Below, piece after piece: positions 27,040 to 36,925 of a stretch of 64,000 nt of DNA. Below the pieces are notes generated by a model that saw only the letters and a program-made list of their open reading frames with translations, made no database searches and had not been told where the DNA came from. Position 1 is the stretch's first letter. Every line of letters begins with the position of its first letter. This DNA comes from an uncultured Bacteroides sp. Its GTDB lineage: Bacteria > Bacteroidota > Bacteroidia > Bacteroidales > Bacteroidaceae. The stretch lies in contig UQVZ01000014.1 in the NCBI GenBank assembly GCA_900544675.1, positions 22,975 through 86,974 on the forward strand, given 5' to 3'. The position numbers and the translations under genes were made by a program.

Positions 27040-29934
27040 ATGACTTACAGAATCCTTTTATTTATAAGCTGCATTCTGCTCATGCCTAAAAACACGTATG
27101 CAGATACCTTGCCCGATATCCTACATTTCGAGCAATTCGCTACCCCCGAAGGCTTGCCTAATAACATTGTGCAACAAATATACCAAGACAAAGACGGCTT
27201 TATCTGGATAGCTACTGCTTATGGTTTGTTCCGATATGACGGATATGATATAAATACATTGAAATCGAATCTGTATACACCTGGCAAATTAATAAACAAC
27301 AATGTGATTTGCGTGGCTGAAGACAATGCACACAGATTGTGGATTGGCACCCACGAAGGTGTATGCATCATGGATAAACGCACAGGGAGAATCAAATCTC
27401 TGAAACTTAAAGGCATTAGCAAACAACGGGTGAATGATATTTTGGTAACCGGTACAGGAAGAGTTTATTTAGGCTATATACGCGGACTGGCATATTACGA
27501 TGAAAAAGGCGATTCGTTGATATCTGTTTCCCAGCACAACAGCCAAGGGAAAATACTTGAAGGACAAAATATACAAACCTTATTAGAAGATGAAAACGGA
27601 GATATTCTAATTGGCACATGGGAACAAGGCTTACTGAGACTGCGCCCGACTGATAATGAAATTGTCACTTATACCGGTATCGAAGGATTAAAGTCAATAC
27701 TTTGCCTGTTTCGGGACTCACGGGGAATGTTATGGATTGGCACCAACGGGAGCGGACTGTTCAAGACACGTTTTACAACCGACCTGCATGGAATCAGCAT
27801 AAAGAATTTCAAGCATTCACATGAAATCCAGACATCACTTCCTTCAGACTATGTATATGCGGTTCACGAAGATTTGCAGACTGCTTCAATTTGGGCAGGA
27901 ACTCGTGACGGAATAGGCATTATGCCATCGGACAAGGAAGGAACGTTCGTAAACTATAGCGAACATTCGGCAGAGCATCAGTTACCTGCCCGCGAAATAA
28001 GCACCATTTTAAGGGATGAAAATGGCTTGATGTGGCTAGGCAGTGAAGGAAACGGCATTTTTCATGTCAACACTCATCCAAAAGCTTTTCAAACCATAGG
28101 TCCCAAAGGACAGGTTTCAGCTGTATGGATGGATGGGAAAGGTGGATTATGGGCTGGAAGAGACCGTGGCATAGACTATATATCCAGCCAGATGAAACAA
28201 AGCTTTTTCCCCACCCGACGACCGCGTGACATTACTTACAGTAACCAGACGTCAGAAGTGTTATTAGCGATACAAGACGAAGGGATTATTGTATGTAAAG
28301 AAGGGAAAATCTTACACCAATACAAGAAGAACAATTGCGGTTTTATTCCAGACAACCTGGTATTCACTGTTTGCGAAGATCGTAAAGGCAATTGGTGGAT
28401 AGGAAGTTATAAAGGATTGAGTGTACATTATCATGACGGACGAAATTTCATATTCAACCACTCTGAAGGAAAGCAGGAACTGCTTTCTAGCGAAATTACT
28501 GCTATTGCAGTAGAAGGAGACACCTCGCTTTGGCTGGTTTCCGATGCAGACAAAATTGTCCATGTAACAGGAATTTTAGATACCCCTGATAATTTACATA
28601 AAAAAGCATACCGGATGACCACCGGCACACCACTATGCTTCTTCATTGACCGGAGCGGAAGAATCTGGGTCGGCACAGAAGGTAGCGGATTATGCCTATA
28701 TAATGCACATACAGACCAATTTGAATCGGTCCATCGGTTATACAACTTACCAGGAGATATGGTAGGAAGCATCGAAGAAGACAGCTATGGCAATCTTTGG
28801 TTAGGCACCAATAGCGGACTGGCAAGACTCACTATCACGGGAGAGAAAAAAGGGAAAGTACGCATTTTTACCGTAGCAGATGGTTTACCGGACAACTTCT
28901 TCAATCCACATGCTTCCTGCTCGAAAGAAGGAATGCTGTATTTCGGATGCAGCAGAGGAATAGTAGCATTCAATCCAAAGATGGCAGACAGGCAGACTAC
29001 CGACAAAACACCTCGGATAACGGATATATACATAGACGGTTTAAGCATAGAACAATATACTGATTCAGAACGCAAAAGCATAAGTTCATATACCCCGGAT
29101 TTCATTCAAAAACTACAAATTCCATCCAAGTATTCCAGCTTCAGCCTGAAATTTGCCATGCTGACTTATAATCGCTCACAACAAAACCGCTATGCCTACC
29201 GCTTAGTCGGTTTCGACAAGGAATGGCATTATACACAAGCTGACGCCCGAACTGCTTATTATACACAAGTGCCCCCAGGAACTTATACTTTTGAGCTATG
29301 TGCTACAAATGAGAATGGAGAGTGGAGTAAATTACGCACATTGGAAATTGTGGTAGAACCTTCTTTCTGGTCTACCGGTTGGGCTTACCTTCTCTACATA
29401 ATAGGAATACTTGTCATTTCCGGATTTATTTTAGATGCCCTCCGGCGTCTGTCACGGCTTATTCCTCTACCTTATTTATATAAATGGATATTGAGGTACC
29501 TGAAAAAAGAAGGACACAAGTCCCGCAAAGCACTGGCCATTGAAATTAAGCAACCAGACTACACTGACATTGATGAGGCATTTTTACAAAAAGCCGTAGC
29601 ATGTGTAAATTCGCACTTAAACGATCCGGCTTTTGACATACCGCAGTTCGTTGAAGAAATGGCAACCAGCCGTACCACCCTTCATAAAAGGCTGAAAGCA
29701 CTTACAGGATTAAACGCCACCGGATTCATACGGAGCATCCGCCTGAAAGCAGCATACAAACTGATAAATGAGAATAAGAATATCCGCATCTCTGATTTGG
29801 CTTATCACGTCGGATTCAACGACCCCAAATATTTTTCCCTATGCTTTAAAAAAGAATTTGGCGTGCAGCCTTCAGAAATAAAGAATAAAGATTCTGAGGT
29901 AGAATCATGTTCCGAAAAGGAGATTAAAACATAA
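27040..29934 (+). CDS. Membrane-spanning propeller sensor fused directly to an AraC HTH domain
   Basis: 964-residue regulator. A signal peptide is followed by a periplasmic two-component-regulator propeller region (about residues 25-690) with many Trp-rich repeats such as DGFIWIATAYGLFRYDG and GNLWLGTNSGLARL. A Y_Y_Y domain follows (about 700-775, NRYAYRLVGFDKEWHY), then one membrane helix near 780-800 and a C-terminal AraC-type HTH (about 845-945). This is the architecture of hybrid two-component sensors, but the histidine kinase, ATPase and receiver domains are absent: only about 45 residues separate the helix from the HTH region. It resembles SusR-type one-component regulators. It lies upstream of GH115 and GH2 genes and probably controls them. 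Confidence 0.9.
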   Translation: MTYRILLFISCILLMPKNTYADTLPDILHFEQFATPEGLPNNIVQQIYQDKDGFIWIATAYGLFRYDGYDINTLKSNLYTPGKLINNNVICVAEDNAHRLWIGTHEGVCIMDKRTGRIKSLKLKGISKQRVNDILVTGTGRVYLGYIRGLAYYDEKGDSLISVSQHNSQGKILEGQNIQTLLEDENGDILIGTWEQGLLRLRPTDNEIVTYTGIEGLKSILCLFRDSRGMLWIGTNGSGLFKTRFTTDLHGISIKNFKHSHEIQTSLPSDYVYAVHEDLQTASIWAGTRDGIGIMPSDKEGTFVNYSEHSAEHQLPAREISTILRDENGLMWLGSEGNGIFHVNTHPKAFQTIGPKGQVSAVWMDGKGGLWAGRDRGIDYISSQMKQSFFPTRRPRDITYSNQTSEVLLAIQDEGIIVCKEGKILHQYKKNNCGFIPDNLVFTVCEDRKGNWWIGSYKGLSVHYHDGRNFIFNHSEGKQELLSSEITAIAVEGDTSLWLVSDADKIVHVTGILDTPDNLHKKAYRMTTGTPLCFFIDRSGRIWVGTEGSGLCLYNAHTDQFESVHRLYNLPGDMVGSIEEDSYGNLWLGTNSGLARLTITGEKKGKVRIFTVADGLPDNFFNPHASCSKEGMLYFGCSRGIVAFNPKMADRQTTDKTPRITDIYIDGLSIEQYTDSERKSISSYTPDFIQKLQIPSKYSSFSLKFAMLTYNRSQQNRYAYRLVGFDKEWHYTQADARTAYYTQVPPGTYTFELCATNENGEWSKLRTLEIVVEPSFWSTGWAYLLYIIGILVISGFILDALRRLSRLIPLPYLYKWILRYLKKEGHKSRKALAIEIKQPDYTDIDEAFLQKAVACVNSHLNDPAFDIPQFVEEMATSRTTLHKRLKALTGLNATGFIRSIRLKAAYKLINENKNIRISDLAYHVGFNDPKYFSLCFKKEFGVQPSEIKNKDSEVESCSEKEIKT

Positions 29935-30019
29935 TTCTACCTTTACAGAAGATATATTTCAAGCTGTTTCCCTGTGTATTCATAGCTTTACAGCCGTTAA
30001 ACCCCTTATTGTTATCATT

Positions 30020-32542
30020 ATGCGTTTACGGTTTTTATTCATTATTTTAGCTTTCGCTTGTATATACACAGGACAAGCCAAAGATTTTATTTGGTATGAC
30101 GGGACTCATGCCATCACCTACAGCCTTCCTAAAAATGTATCTCCGGTAGTAAAAGTGGCAGTAGATATGTTTACAGAAGACATGGAACAAGTCACAAGTT
30201 TACGTCCTCAGACAACCTCGGCAGACCGGGCGATTGTCCGGATTGTCCAGCTGGATAAAGCAGACAAAAGACTGAGGCAGGAATTGTCACAGGCAGGCGT
30301 TCCAATCTCAGATTTAAACGGAAAATGGGACAGCTTTTTCTTAACAGTAAAAAAGGAACAGCAACAACTGCTTGTAGTAGGAAGCGATGCTCGCGGCACA
30401 GCCTATGGTGTTTTAGAGTTATCGCGTCTGGCTGGAATCTCCCCGTGGGTATGGTGGAGTGATGTGACACCTGAAAAGAAAGAACGCCTGACGGTAGATG
30501 AGGATTTTCAGACTTTACAAAGTCCTTCAGTCAAATACCGGGGTATATTTTTGAACGATGAAGACTGGAGCTTACAACCCTGGAGTTGGAAAACTTTTGA
30601 ACCAAATTCTATCAAAGGCAGGATTGGAGCAAAAACATACAAAGAAATATTCAAGCTTTTGCTCCGTTTGCGTGCTAACATGATATGGCCGGGAATGCAT
30701 GGCATAACGACTCCTTTTTATTATGTACCTAAAGCTAAAGAGACTGCAGACTCATGTGGCATCGTAATCGGCACATCACATTGTGAACCCCTAATGCGTA
30801 ATAATGTAGGAGAATGGGATACTCGCCGCAGAGGAAGCTACAATTATATTACAAATAAAGATTCTGTGCAGGCTTATTGGATAGAGCGGTTAAAAGAGGC
30901 TCATCCTTATGAGAATATTTATACTATTGGAATGCGGGGAATCCATGACGGTTCTATGGAAGGTGTTCAGACAATGGAGGAAAAGACCCAAGCATTGCAA
31001 CAGGTAATTGATGACCAACGTCGTCTGCTTGCCCAATATGTCAATAAGGATGTGACCCGAATTCCTCAAAGCTTTGTACCATACAAAGAAGTTTTGCAAA
31101 TTATGGAGAATGGGTTACAAGTGCCGGATGATGTAACACTGATGTGGTGTGATGACAACTATGGTTACATGACCCGTTTAAGTGATGCGGAACAACAGAA
31201 GAGAAGCGGAGGGGCAGGTGTGTATTATCACTTAAGCTACTGGGGACGTCCGCATGACTATATGTGGCTGTGCACCACGCAACCCGGATTGATTTATAAT
31301 GAAATGAAACAGGCTTACGACCATCATGCCCGTCGAATTTGGATTGTCAATGTACACGACCTGAAACCAGCGGCTTATGACCTTGAGCTGTTTCTCGATT
31401 TAGCTTGGAACATAGACTGTGTTACGCCCGCTACAATAAACAATCATTTGGGTAAGTGGCTCATACGTGAATTCGGGATAGAGGCTGGACAAAAATTACT
31501 CCCTGCCATGTTGGAATATTACCGCTTATGTGCCATCAGAAAGCCTGAATTTATGGGATGGACACAAGTAGAACTTGATAAGAAACAATATCCGCGTGGA
31601 CGTTCGCAAGTTATTGATACGGAGTTTAGCCTCACAGCATTCGGAGGAGAACTGGACCGTTACTTAGAATCTTTCGAAGCTGTAAAGCAAAAGATAGAAG
31701 AAGTAGAACCATTGATTGACCCAAAGCGGAAAGACGCTTTTTATTCGCATATCAAATATCAGGTATTTGCGGCATCTGCCATGAGTGTCAAGATGTTGGA
31801 AGCGCAACGGGCACGCTCGTATGCCATGGGGCAATGTGATGAGACCTTGTGGGAACGGGAGAACGCCATGTTACGAGCTTGTGCCAACAGTCAAAAAGCG
31901 TATCAGGAAATACGGATGTTGACAGATTATTACAATAACCGGCTGGCTAATGGGAAATGGCGCCATTCCATGTGTTACAATCCACGTGACTTATATGTAT
32001 TCTTTCCACCGACATTACCCGTGGGGCTGACCGACAAAGAGGTAGAAATGTATGCAGACAAGACTTCGCGGCCTGTTGGAAAACATCCTGTCCGCATTGA
32101 CAAGTGCATAGCCCGCAATGCTTGTGATTATACGGAAGCTACAAACGAAGTGTTTACGATACAAGCATTGGGACATAGCATGAATGCGGTATCATTGCCT
32201 AAAGGCGGTTCATTGACTTTTGAATTTGATTGTCCCTGGGAAGGTGAAGCTGTTTTACGCACAGCAGTCATACCGACACAGCCCAATGATAAAGGAGATA
32301 TCCGTTTCAGTGTCCGGATAGACAATGAAACGCCACAGGAAATCTCATTCCGTGAAACAGGACGTACAAACACGTGGAAACGTAACGTCCTGCGCGGTCA
32401 GGCCGTGAAAAAGACACAGCATACCCTGACCAGCGGCAAACATACGCTGACAATTACGGCATTGGACAATCATGTCGTGGTAGACCAATGGATGTTAGAC
32501 TTCATACCTGAACGCAAATTTTATGTATTTCCTGTAAAATAA
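30020..32542 (+). CDS. GH115 family glycoside hydrolase (xylan alpha-glucuronidase)
   Basis: 840-residue secreted enzyme with signal peptide MRLRFLFIILAFACIYTGQA. It has the GH115 architecture: an N-terminal alpha/beta domain containing VVGSDARGTAYGVLELSRLAGISPW split by short gaps, a central barrel with KYRGIFLNDEDWSL, RANMIWPGMHG and MWCDDNYGYMTRL, and a C-terminal beta-rich domain. GH115 enzymes remove (methyl)glucuronic acid from xylan side chains. It follows the membrane regulator by 86 bp and precedes the GH2 gene, forming a small polysaccharide-use locus with no SusC/SusD pair in the window. Confidence 0.92.
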   Translation: MRLRFLFIILAFACIYTGQAKDFIWYDGTHAITYSLPKNVSPVVKVAVDMFTEDMEQVTSLRPQTTSADRAIVRIVQLDKADKRLRQELSQAGVPISDLNGKWDSFFLTVKKEQQQLLVVGSDARGTAYGVLELSRLAGISPWVWWSDVTPEKKERLTVDEDFQTLQSPSVKYRGIFLNDEDWSLQPWSWKTFEPNSIKGRIGAKTYKEIFKLLLRLRANMIWPGMHGITTPFYYVPKAKETADSCGIVIGTSHCEPLMRNNVGEWDTRRRGSYNYITNKDSVQAYWIERLKEAHPYENIYTIGMRGIHDGSMEGVQTMEEKTQALQQVIDDQRRLLAQYVNKDVTRIPQSFVPYKEVLQIMENGLQVPDDVTLMWCDDNYGYMTRLSDAEQQKRSGGAGVYYHLSYWGRPHDYMWLCTTQPGLIYNEMKQAYDHHARRIWIVNVHDLKPAAYDLELFLDLAWNIDCVTPATINNHLGKWLIREFGIEAGQKLLPAMLEYYRLCAIRKPEFMGWTQVELDKKQYPRGRSQVIDTEFSLTAFGGELDRYLESFEAVKQKIEEVEPLIDPKRKDAFYSHIKYQVFAASAMSVKMLEAQRARSYAMGQCDETLWERENAMLRACANSQKAYQEIRMLTDYYNNRLANGKWRHSMCYNPRDLYVFFPPTLPVGLTDKEVEMYADKTSRPVGKHPVRIDKCIARNACDYTEATNEVFTIQALGHSMNAVSLPKGGSLTFEFDCPWEGEAVLRTAVIPTQPNDKGDIRFSVRIDNETPQEISFRETGRTNTWKRNVLRGQAVKKTQHTLTSGKHTLTITALDNHVVVDQWMLDFIPERKFYVFPVK

Positions 32543-32594
32543 ACCTAGCAAGCAATCCCTTGCCCTTTTTAAAAAGAGCTTAAACCATAAGAAC

Positions 32595-33293
32595 ATGAAA
32601 AATATAATCCGTCACATTTGTTTATTTCTATTCTGTCTATGCTTCTTCAGTGCGAAAGCACAACAGACCGAAAGGCTTTACCTTTCAGGAATAGATGCAG
32701 ACCACACAGTAACTTGGGACTTTTGGTGCTCAGCCGGTATGAAATCAGGAAGCTGGGAAAAGATACAAGTACCTTCATGCTGGGAGCAACAGGGGTTTGG
32801 CGGCTATACTTACGGCCGCTATTATATCTATAAAGAACGGGAAAACTATAAACCGTATGATAACTATCGGGAACATGAATTTCATGACGAGTACGGCATT
32901 TACCGCCATCGTTTCAGCGTGCCAAAGAAATGGCAAGACAAACAAATCCGTATCGTATTCGAAGGTGTAATGACCGATGCCGATGTCAAAATCAATGGCA
33001 TTTCGGCAGGTCCTGTACATCAAGGCGGATTTTATCGCTTTTCGTATGATATAACGGAACATTTAATATTTGACGAAGAAAACGCATTAGAAGTCACCGT
33101 TCATAAGCAGTCGGCTGACCCATCGGTCAATGCTGCTGAACGCCGCGCAGACTGGTGGCTTTTCGGCGGGATATACCGTCCTGTCTATCTGGAGGCAAAA
33201 CCCCGGATGCACATAAGCCGGTTTGCTGTAGATGCCCGTGCTGATGGAACTTTACATACCGATATTTTCGCCAAAAATTCGATACACAAATAG
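32595..33293 (+). pseudogene. 5' fragment of an interrupted GH2 glycoside hydrolase gene
   Basis: Signal peptide (MKNIIRHICLFLFCLCFFSAKA) followed by the N-terminal jelly-roll of GH2 enzymes (WEKIQVPSCWEQQGFGGYTY, DEYGIYRHRF, ADWWLFGGIYRPVYLEA). Native sequence ends at about 33277 in DIFAK; the last residues to the stop at 33293 are encoded by the inserted element. The rest of the gene resumes in the same phase at 39417. The fragment lacks the catalytic barrel and cannot be an active hydrolase. The substrate might be a beta-galactoside or beta-glucuronide; its neighbour GH115 suggests xylan or another glucuronic-acid-bearing glycan. Confidence 0.9.
33263..33277 (+). repeat. Left attachment-site repeat of the inserted element
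   Basis: TATTTTCGCCAAAAA here corresponds to TATTTTCTTTAAAAA at 39402-39416. The two arms, TATTTTC and AAAAA, are identical and flank a 3-nt centre that differs (GCC against TTT). This fits strand exchange by a tyrosine recombinase that tolerates mismatch in the crossover region. Both copies lie at the same codon phase of the split GH2 gene. Confidence 0.8.
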
Positions 33294-33468
33294 GAATCTG
33301 TTAGAAACAAGCTATTTATAAGCTTTTCTCAAAGAGTAAGGTAATGACTTGGCAACGGTTGCTAATTCTGTGATATGCGGTGTATTTCCACCTAAAAACT
33401 CTCGCCGACTGCAAAAATACAAAAAAAGAGGATAGGAGTGCAAGTCTTATAAAGTTTTTTCTTGCTTT

Positions 33469-34368
33469 TCATTCGTATATTCCATTTTGGTAGTCCGTGA
33501 TATATTGCGTAAATGTCTTTCCCGTCTGTTGCTTGAAGAAGCGCATCAGATGGCTGGGGTCGGAAAAGTGGAACTCGTCCGCCAACTGGCTCACGTTGCG
33601 GTCGGAGAACAACAGCTCGTTTTTCAATTCCTCCAACAAGCGTTGTTTGAGCAGATGGGTGGCGGACACGCCGAACTGCGCCATTACAGAATTGTTCAGA
33701 GTGATACGGCTCACGCGGAGTATATCGGCATATTCCTGAACACGCTGCATGTCGCGGATATGTTTCTCCAACAGGTCTTTGAATTGGAAGGCATAATTGT
33801 TCTTCGGCACTTCGACCGGCAGACGGTAAGTTTTGGCGTATGCCCGGTTGATAACCACCAACAGATAGTAAAGCACAGATACGATAAGGTTGTAAGTGTC
33901 TGCCACAGGATGCAGCAGCTCCTGTTTTATCTTCCCCAAGAGGCGCATATATTCCGCCAGTTCTTCCGGCGCGGCAAACAGGTACGGTGGCGTGTCGGTC
34001 TGATAATAATACAGCAGGCGATAGACGAAGAACTTGTCGGCGATGAACGTGCGCATAAAGTCTTCGCGAAAGATAAGAAAGGTGTAGTCCAGTTCCGCTT
34101 CGTCCACGTGCCATTCCTGTTGCTGGTGCGGCGACAGGAGGAGCACCATATCGTCCCGTAACTCTATTTTGCGGAAGTTTAACAGCACATAGCCATTGGC
34201 GCGGCGAAAGAAATAGAAACTGAAAAAATCCGTCTTGAACGTCCGGTGCTCGGTCAAGACACCACAGATGTCCTTGCTCTCGCCTGTGTTGATGTAGAAG
34301 TCCACGCCGCAACGTGTCTTGCTGAACGGGACGCTGACCAGTCTTTCGGGGTTGGTTATCGTTTTCAT
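33469..34368 (-). CDS. AraC-family transcriptional regulator
   Basis: 299-residue AraC/XylS regulator. The N-terminal part (about 1-170) looks like a cupin-type sensing domain, and residues from about 195 form a double-HTH domain (EYADILRVSRITLNNSV and VSQLADEFHFSDPSHLMRFF). The frame is open 84 bp further upstream, but ATG 34368 lies 23 bp from an exact -7 element and starts MKTITNPERL, so I chose it. It is divergent from the MBL-radical SAM operon and is its most likely regulator. It lies inside the integrative element. Confidence 0.9.
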   Translation of the reverse strand: MKTITNPERLVSVPFSKTRCGVDFYINTGESKDICGVLTEHRTFKTDFFSFYFFRRANGYVLLNFRKIELRDDMVLLLSPHQQQEWHVDEAELDYTFLIFREDFMRTFIADKFFVYRLLYYYQTDTPPYLFAAPEELAEYMRLLGKIKQELLHPVADTYNLIVSVLYYLLVVINRAYAKTYRLPVEVPKNNYAFQFKDLLEKHIRDMQRVQEYADILRVSRITLNNSVMAQFGVSATHLLKQRLLEELKNELLFSDRNVSQLADEFHFSDPSHLMRFFKQQTGKTFTQYITDYQNGIYE

Positions 34369-34390
34369 CGCTCTTGTTCTTTGCTTTCTG

Positions 34391-34398
34391 CAAATATA
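34391..34398 (-). promoter_or_regulatory. -7 element of the element-borne AraC gene
   Basis: Minus-strand TATATTTG matches TAnnTTTG and lies 23 bp upstream of the chosen AraC start. The opposite-facing cargo operon has only a near match, GAACTTTG at 34467-34474, as expected of an activator-dependent promoter. Confidence 0.55.
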
Positions 34399-34503
34399 CA
34401 TCATTCTTTTATCAAAATGGCATATATTCCTCTTTTTAAGGCATAGAGGCATCAGGGGAATCTTCCGAACTTTGCACCCGACAAATCATAAAAGCGTAAC
34501 ATT

Positions 34504-35280
34504 ATGAACGAGAAAGCTATTATCCGGTTGGTGCGCAGCGCCACCTTGAAAATCAATTATGCAGGACACACCATCCTTGTTGACCCCGTATTTGCCGACA
34601 AAGGAACCCTGCAATCCGCTCTCGGCGTGTATAAAAGTCCGAGGGTGCATCTGGTAATGCCCATCAGCGAAATCACCGAGGGCGTGGATATGGTACTGCT
34701 CACACACAACCACATTGACCATTATGAACCGAGCGTGAAACAACATTTGCCGAAAGACATCCCTTTCTACACCCAGCCGCAAGACAAGGAAACCCTCGTG
34801 CAAGATGGTTTTACAAATGTAGAAGCAATTGAAAAGAGCAAGACAATAGGCAACCTGACCATCCACCGCACCACGGGTCATCACGGTTTCGGTCAGGTAG
34901 GCCAGATGATGGGACCCGTGTCGGGCTATGTGCTGATGGCGGAGGGACTTCCGACCATTTATATAATGGGCGACTGCAAATGGGAACCGTGCATCCTTGA
35001 AACCGTGGAAAAATACCGCCCTGATTATATCGTTGTAAACAGCGGCGGTGCGGTGTTCCCCGAATTTTCCAAGACAGACGGCTGCATCATCCCCGACGAA
35101 CAGGAAGTGATGGCGATGCTCGACACGCTCCCCGCACAAATCAAACTGATAGCCGTACACATGGATGCTATTGACCATTGCCAGACAACACGCGAAATCC
35201 TGCGAAACGAAGCCCGCCACCACGGAGTGGATATGAACCGACTGATTATGCCGGGAGATGGGGAGAGCATTACGTTATGA
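34504..35280 (+). CDS. MBL-fold metallo-hydrolase (UlaG-like)
   Basis: 258-residue metallo-beta-lactamase-fold protein with the metal motif THNHIDH (His68, His70, Asp72, His73), a further histidine in TTGHHGFGQ, the Asp in IMGDCKW and a C-terminal VHMDAIDH. There is no signal peptide, so it is cytoplasmic. It resembles the UlaG/L-ascorbate-6-phosphate lactonase-like branch, but the substrate cannot be read. It is the first gene of a cargo operon and overlaps the next radical SAM gene by 4 bp (ATGA at 35277), suggesting joint action with the radical SAM proteins. Confidence 0.88.
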   Translation: MNEKAIIRLVRSATLKINYAGHTILVDPVFADKGTLQSALGVYKSPRVHLVMPISEITEGVDMVLLTHNHIDHYEPSVKQHLPKDIPFYTQPQDKETLVQDGFTNVEAIEKSKTIGNLTIHRTTGHHGFGQVGQMMGPVSGYVLMAEGLPTIYIMGDCKWEPCILETVEKYRPDYIVVNSGGAVFPEFSKTDGCIIPDEQEVMAMLDTLPAQIKLIAVHMDAIDHCQTTREILRNEARHHGVDMNRLIMPGDGESITL

Positions 35281-35945
35281 GTGTTTGCATCAAATCGCTG
35301 ATAAAGAATATGAACATAGTGATAGGCTGCTCAATAGGGTGCAGCTACTGCTATGCCCGTAATAACTGTCGCCGCTTCCATATCACGGACGATTTTTCTG
35401 TACCCGAATATATGGGGCGCAAGCTACACATCATCGACACTCCAAAACCTCACGTATGGCTGATGACCGGAATGAGCGACTTCTCCGATTGGAAGCCTGA
35501 ATGGAACGCGGAGATTTTCGGAAGAATGAAAAGCAATCCGCAACACGCTTATATCTTTCTTACGAAACGTCCGGATAAGGTCTGTTTTTCTACGGATGAC
35601 GAAAATGTCTGGATGGGCGTGACCGTCACGCGCAGTTCCGAGAAAAAAAGGTTAGAAGATTTGAAAAGAAATATCAAGGCCAAACATTACCACGTCACCT
35701 TTGAACCTATCTTTGACGAAATCGGAGAGATAGACTTCGCGGGTATCGATTGGGTTGTCATAGGCACGGAAACGGGACATCGGAAAGGCAAAGTGGATTC
35801 CCGTCTCGAATGGGTACTTCACATTGCCGACCAAGCCAAAGCGCAAGGAATCCCCGTATTTATGAAAGAGGATTTGCTGCTTATAATGGGTGAAGAAAGG
35901 ATGATTCAGGAACTGCCGGAACAATTTATCAAACGCATACAATGA
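35277..35945 (+). CDS. Radical SAM protein of a mobile pair, first member
   Basis: 222-residue protein with an N-terminal CxxxCxxC cluster motif (Cys18, Cys22, Cys25 in CSIGCSYC), followed by LMTGMSDFSDWKPEW, FLTKRP and GVTVTRSSEKKRLEDL. These last features are shared with the phage Gp37/Gp68-like DUF5131 family. I recall NCBI family names 'radical SAM mobile pair protein A/B' for adjacent genes of this kind on mobile elements, but cannot confirm membership here. The ATG at 35277 overlaps the MBL stop; the frame is open further upstream inside the MBL gene. No molecular function is known to me. Confidence 0.82.
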   Translation: MSVCIKSLIKNMNIVIGCSIGCSYCYARNNCRRFHITDDFSVPEYMGRKLHIIDTPKPHVWLMTGMSDFSDWKPEWNAEIFGRMKSNPQHAYIFLTKRPDKVCFSTDDENVWMGVTVTRSSEKKRLEDLKRNIKAKHYHVTFEPIFDEIGEIDFAGIDWVVIGTETGHRKGKVDSRLEWVLHIADQAKAQGIPVFMKEDLLLIMGEERMIQELPEQFIKRIQ

Positions 35946-36817
35946 ATACTGAAACAATCAAGGAAATAGACGTACAGAGCGTTATGACCAAATCCGCACT
36001 GCCAGTCGGAGGATATTCGGTCAATCCTTACGTGGGATGCCCTCACGCCTGCAAGTATTGCTACGCATCGTTTATGAAACGCTTCACCGGGCATACAGAA
36101 CCGTGGGGCGCGTTTCTGGACGTGAAGAACTGGAAACCGATAGCCAATCCGCACAAATATGACGGTGAGCGCATCGTGATAGGTTCCGTGACGGACGGTT
36201 ACAACCCCTATGAGGAACAATTCCGCCGTACCCGCAGGCTGCTCGAAGAACTGCGCGGAAGCAACGCCGAGATTATGGTATGTACGAAGTCCGACCTCGT
36301 CCTTCGCGACCTCGACCTGTTGAAACGTTTTCCCAAAGTAACGGTGTCATGGTCGGTCAATACGCTTGACGAGCGGTTTCGTACGGATATGGACAATGCC
36401 GTGAGCATAGAACGTCGTCTGAACGCAATGCGTCAGGTCTATGAGGCGGGCATCCGTACCGTGTGTTTCGTATCGCCCATATTCCCCGGAATAACCGATA
36501 TGAAGGCGATTATCGAGAAAGTGAAAGGATATGCCGATTTGATATGGCTCGAAAACCTGAACCTGCGCGGACAATTCAAAGGAGAGATAATGGCATATAT
36601 CCGTGAGAAGCATCCCGAACTCTTCCCATTATACGATGAGATTTACAACAAGAAAAGGCTTGATTACTGGCAGGCATTGGAGCAGGACATATCCCAATAT
36701 GCACAGACGCAAGGATTTCCCTATCGGGTGAACGATTTGCCTTACGGACGCTCGGAAAAAGGAAAGCCTGTCATCGTAAATTATTTCTATCACGAAAAAA
36801 TCAGGCTCAAAAAATAA
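35942..36817 (+). CDS. Radical SAM protein of a mobile pair, second member (SPL-like)
   Basis: 291-residue radical SAM protein. It has the motif CPHACKYC (Cys33, Cys37, Cys40) after NPYVG, then GSVTDGYNPYEE and a barrel with TKSDLVLRDLDLL and VSWSVNTLDE. It resembles the spore-photoproduct-lyase-like branch of the superfamily. Its start overlaps the first radical SAM gene by 4 bp. The pair plus an MBL enzyme and a divergent AraC gene form one module. Substrate and product are unknown; it could modify a nucleic acid or metabolite, which is only a guess from the SPL likeness. Confidence 0.85.
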   Translation: MNTETIKEIDVQSVMTKSALPVGGYSVNPYVGCPHACKYCYASFMKRFTGHTEPWGAFLDVKNWKPIANPHKYDGERIVIGSVTDGYNPYEEQFRRTRRLLEELRGSNAEIMVCTKSDLVLRDLDLLKRFPKVTVSWSVNTLDERFRTDMDNAVSIERRLNAMRQVYEAGIRTVCFVSPIFPGITDMKAIIEKVKGYADLIWLENLNLRGQFKGEIMAYIREKHPELFPLYDEIYNKKRLDYWQALEQDISQYAQTQGFPYRVNDLPYGRSEKGKPVIVNYFYHEKIRLKK

Positions 36818-36925
36818 GATGTATATAAATTCCCGCTATGGGATGATAGCAAACAGCTTCGGTATGCCCGAAACACAAACTTGCTACCATAAAAACAGAG
36901 TTCAGACTTTAAAACAACTCATAAA

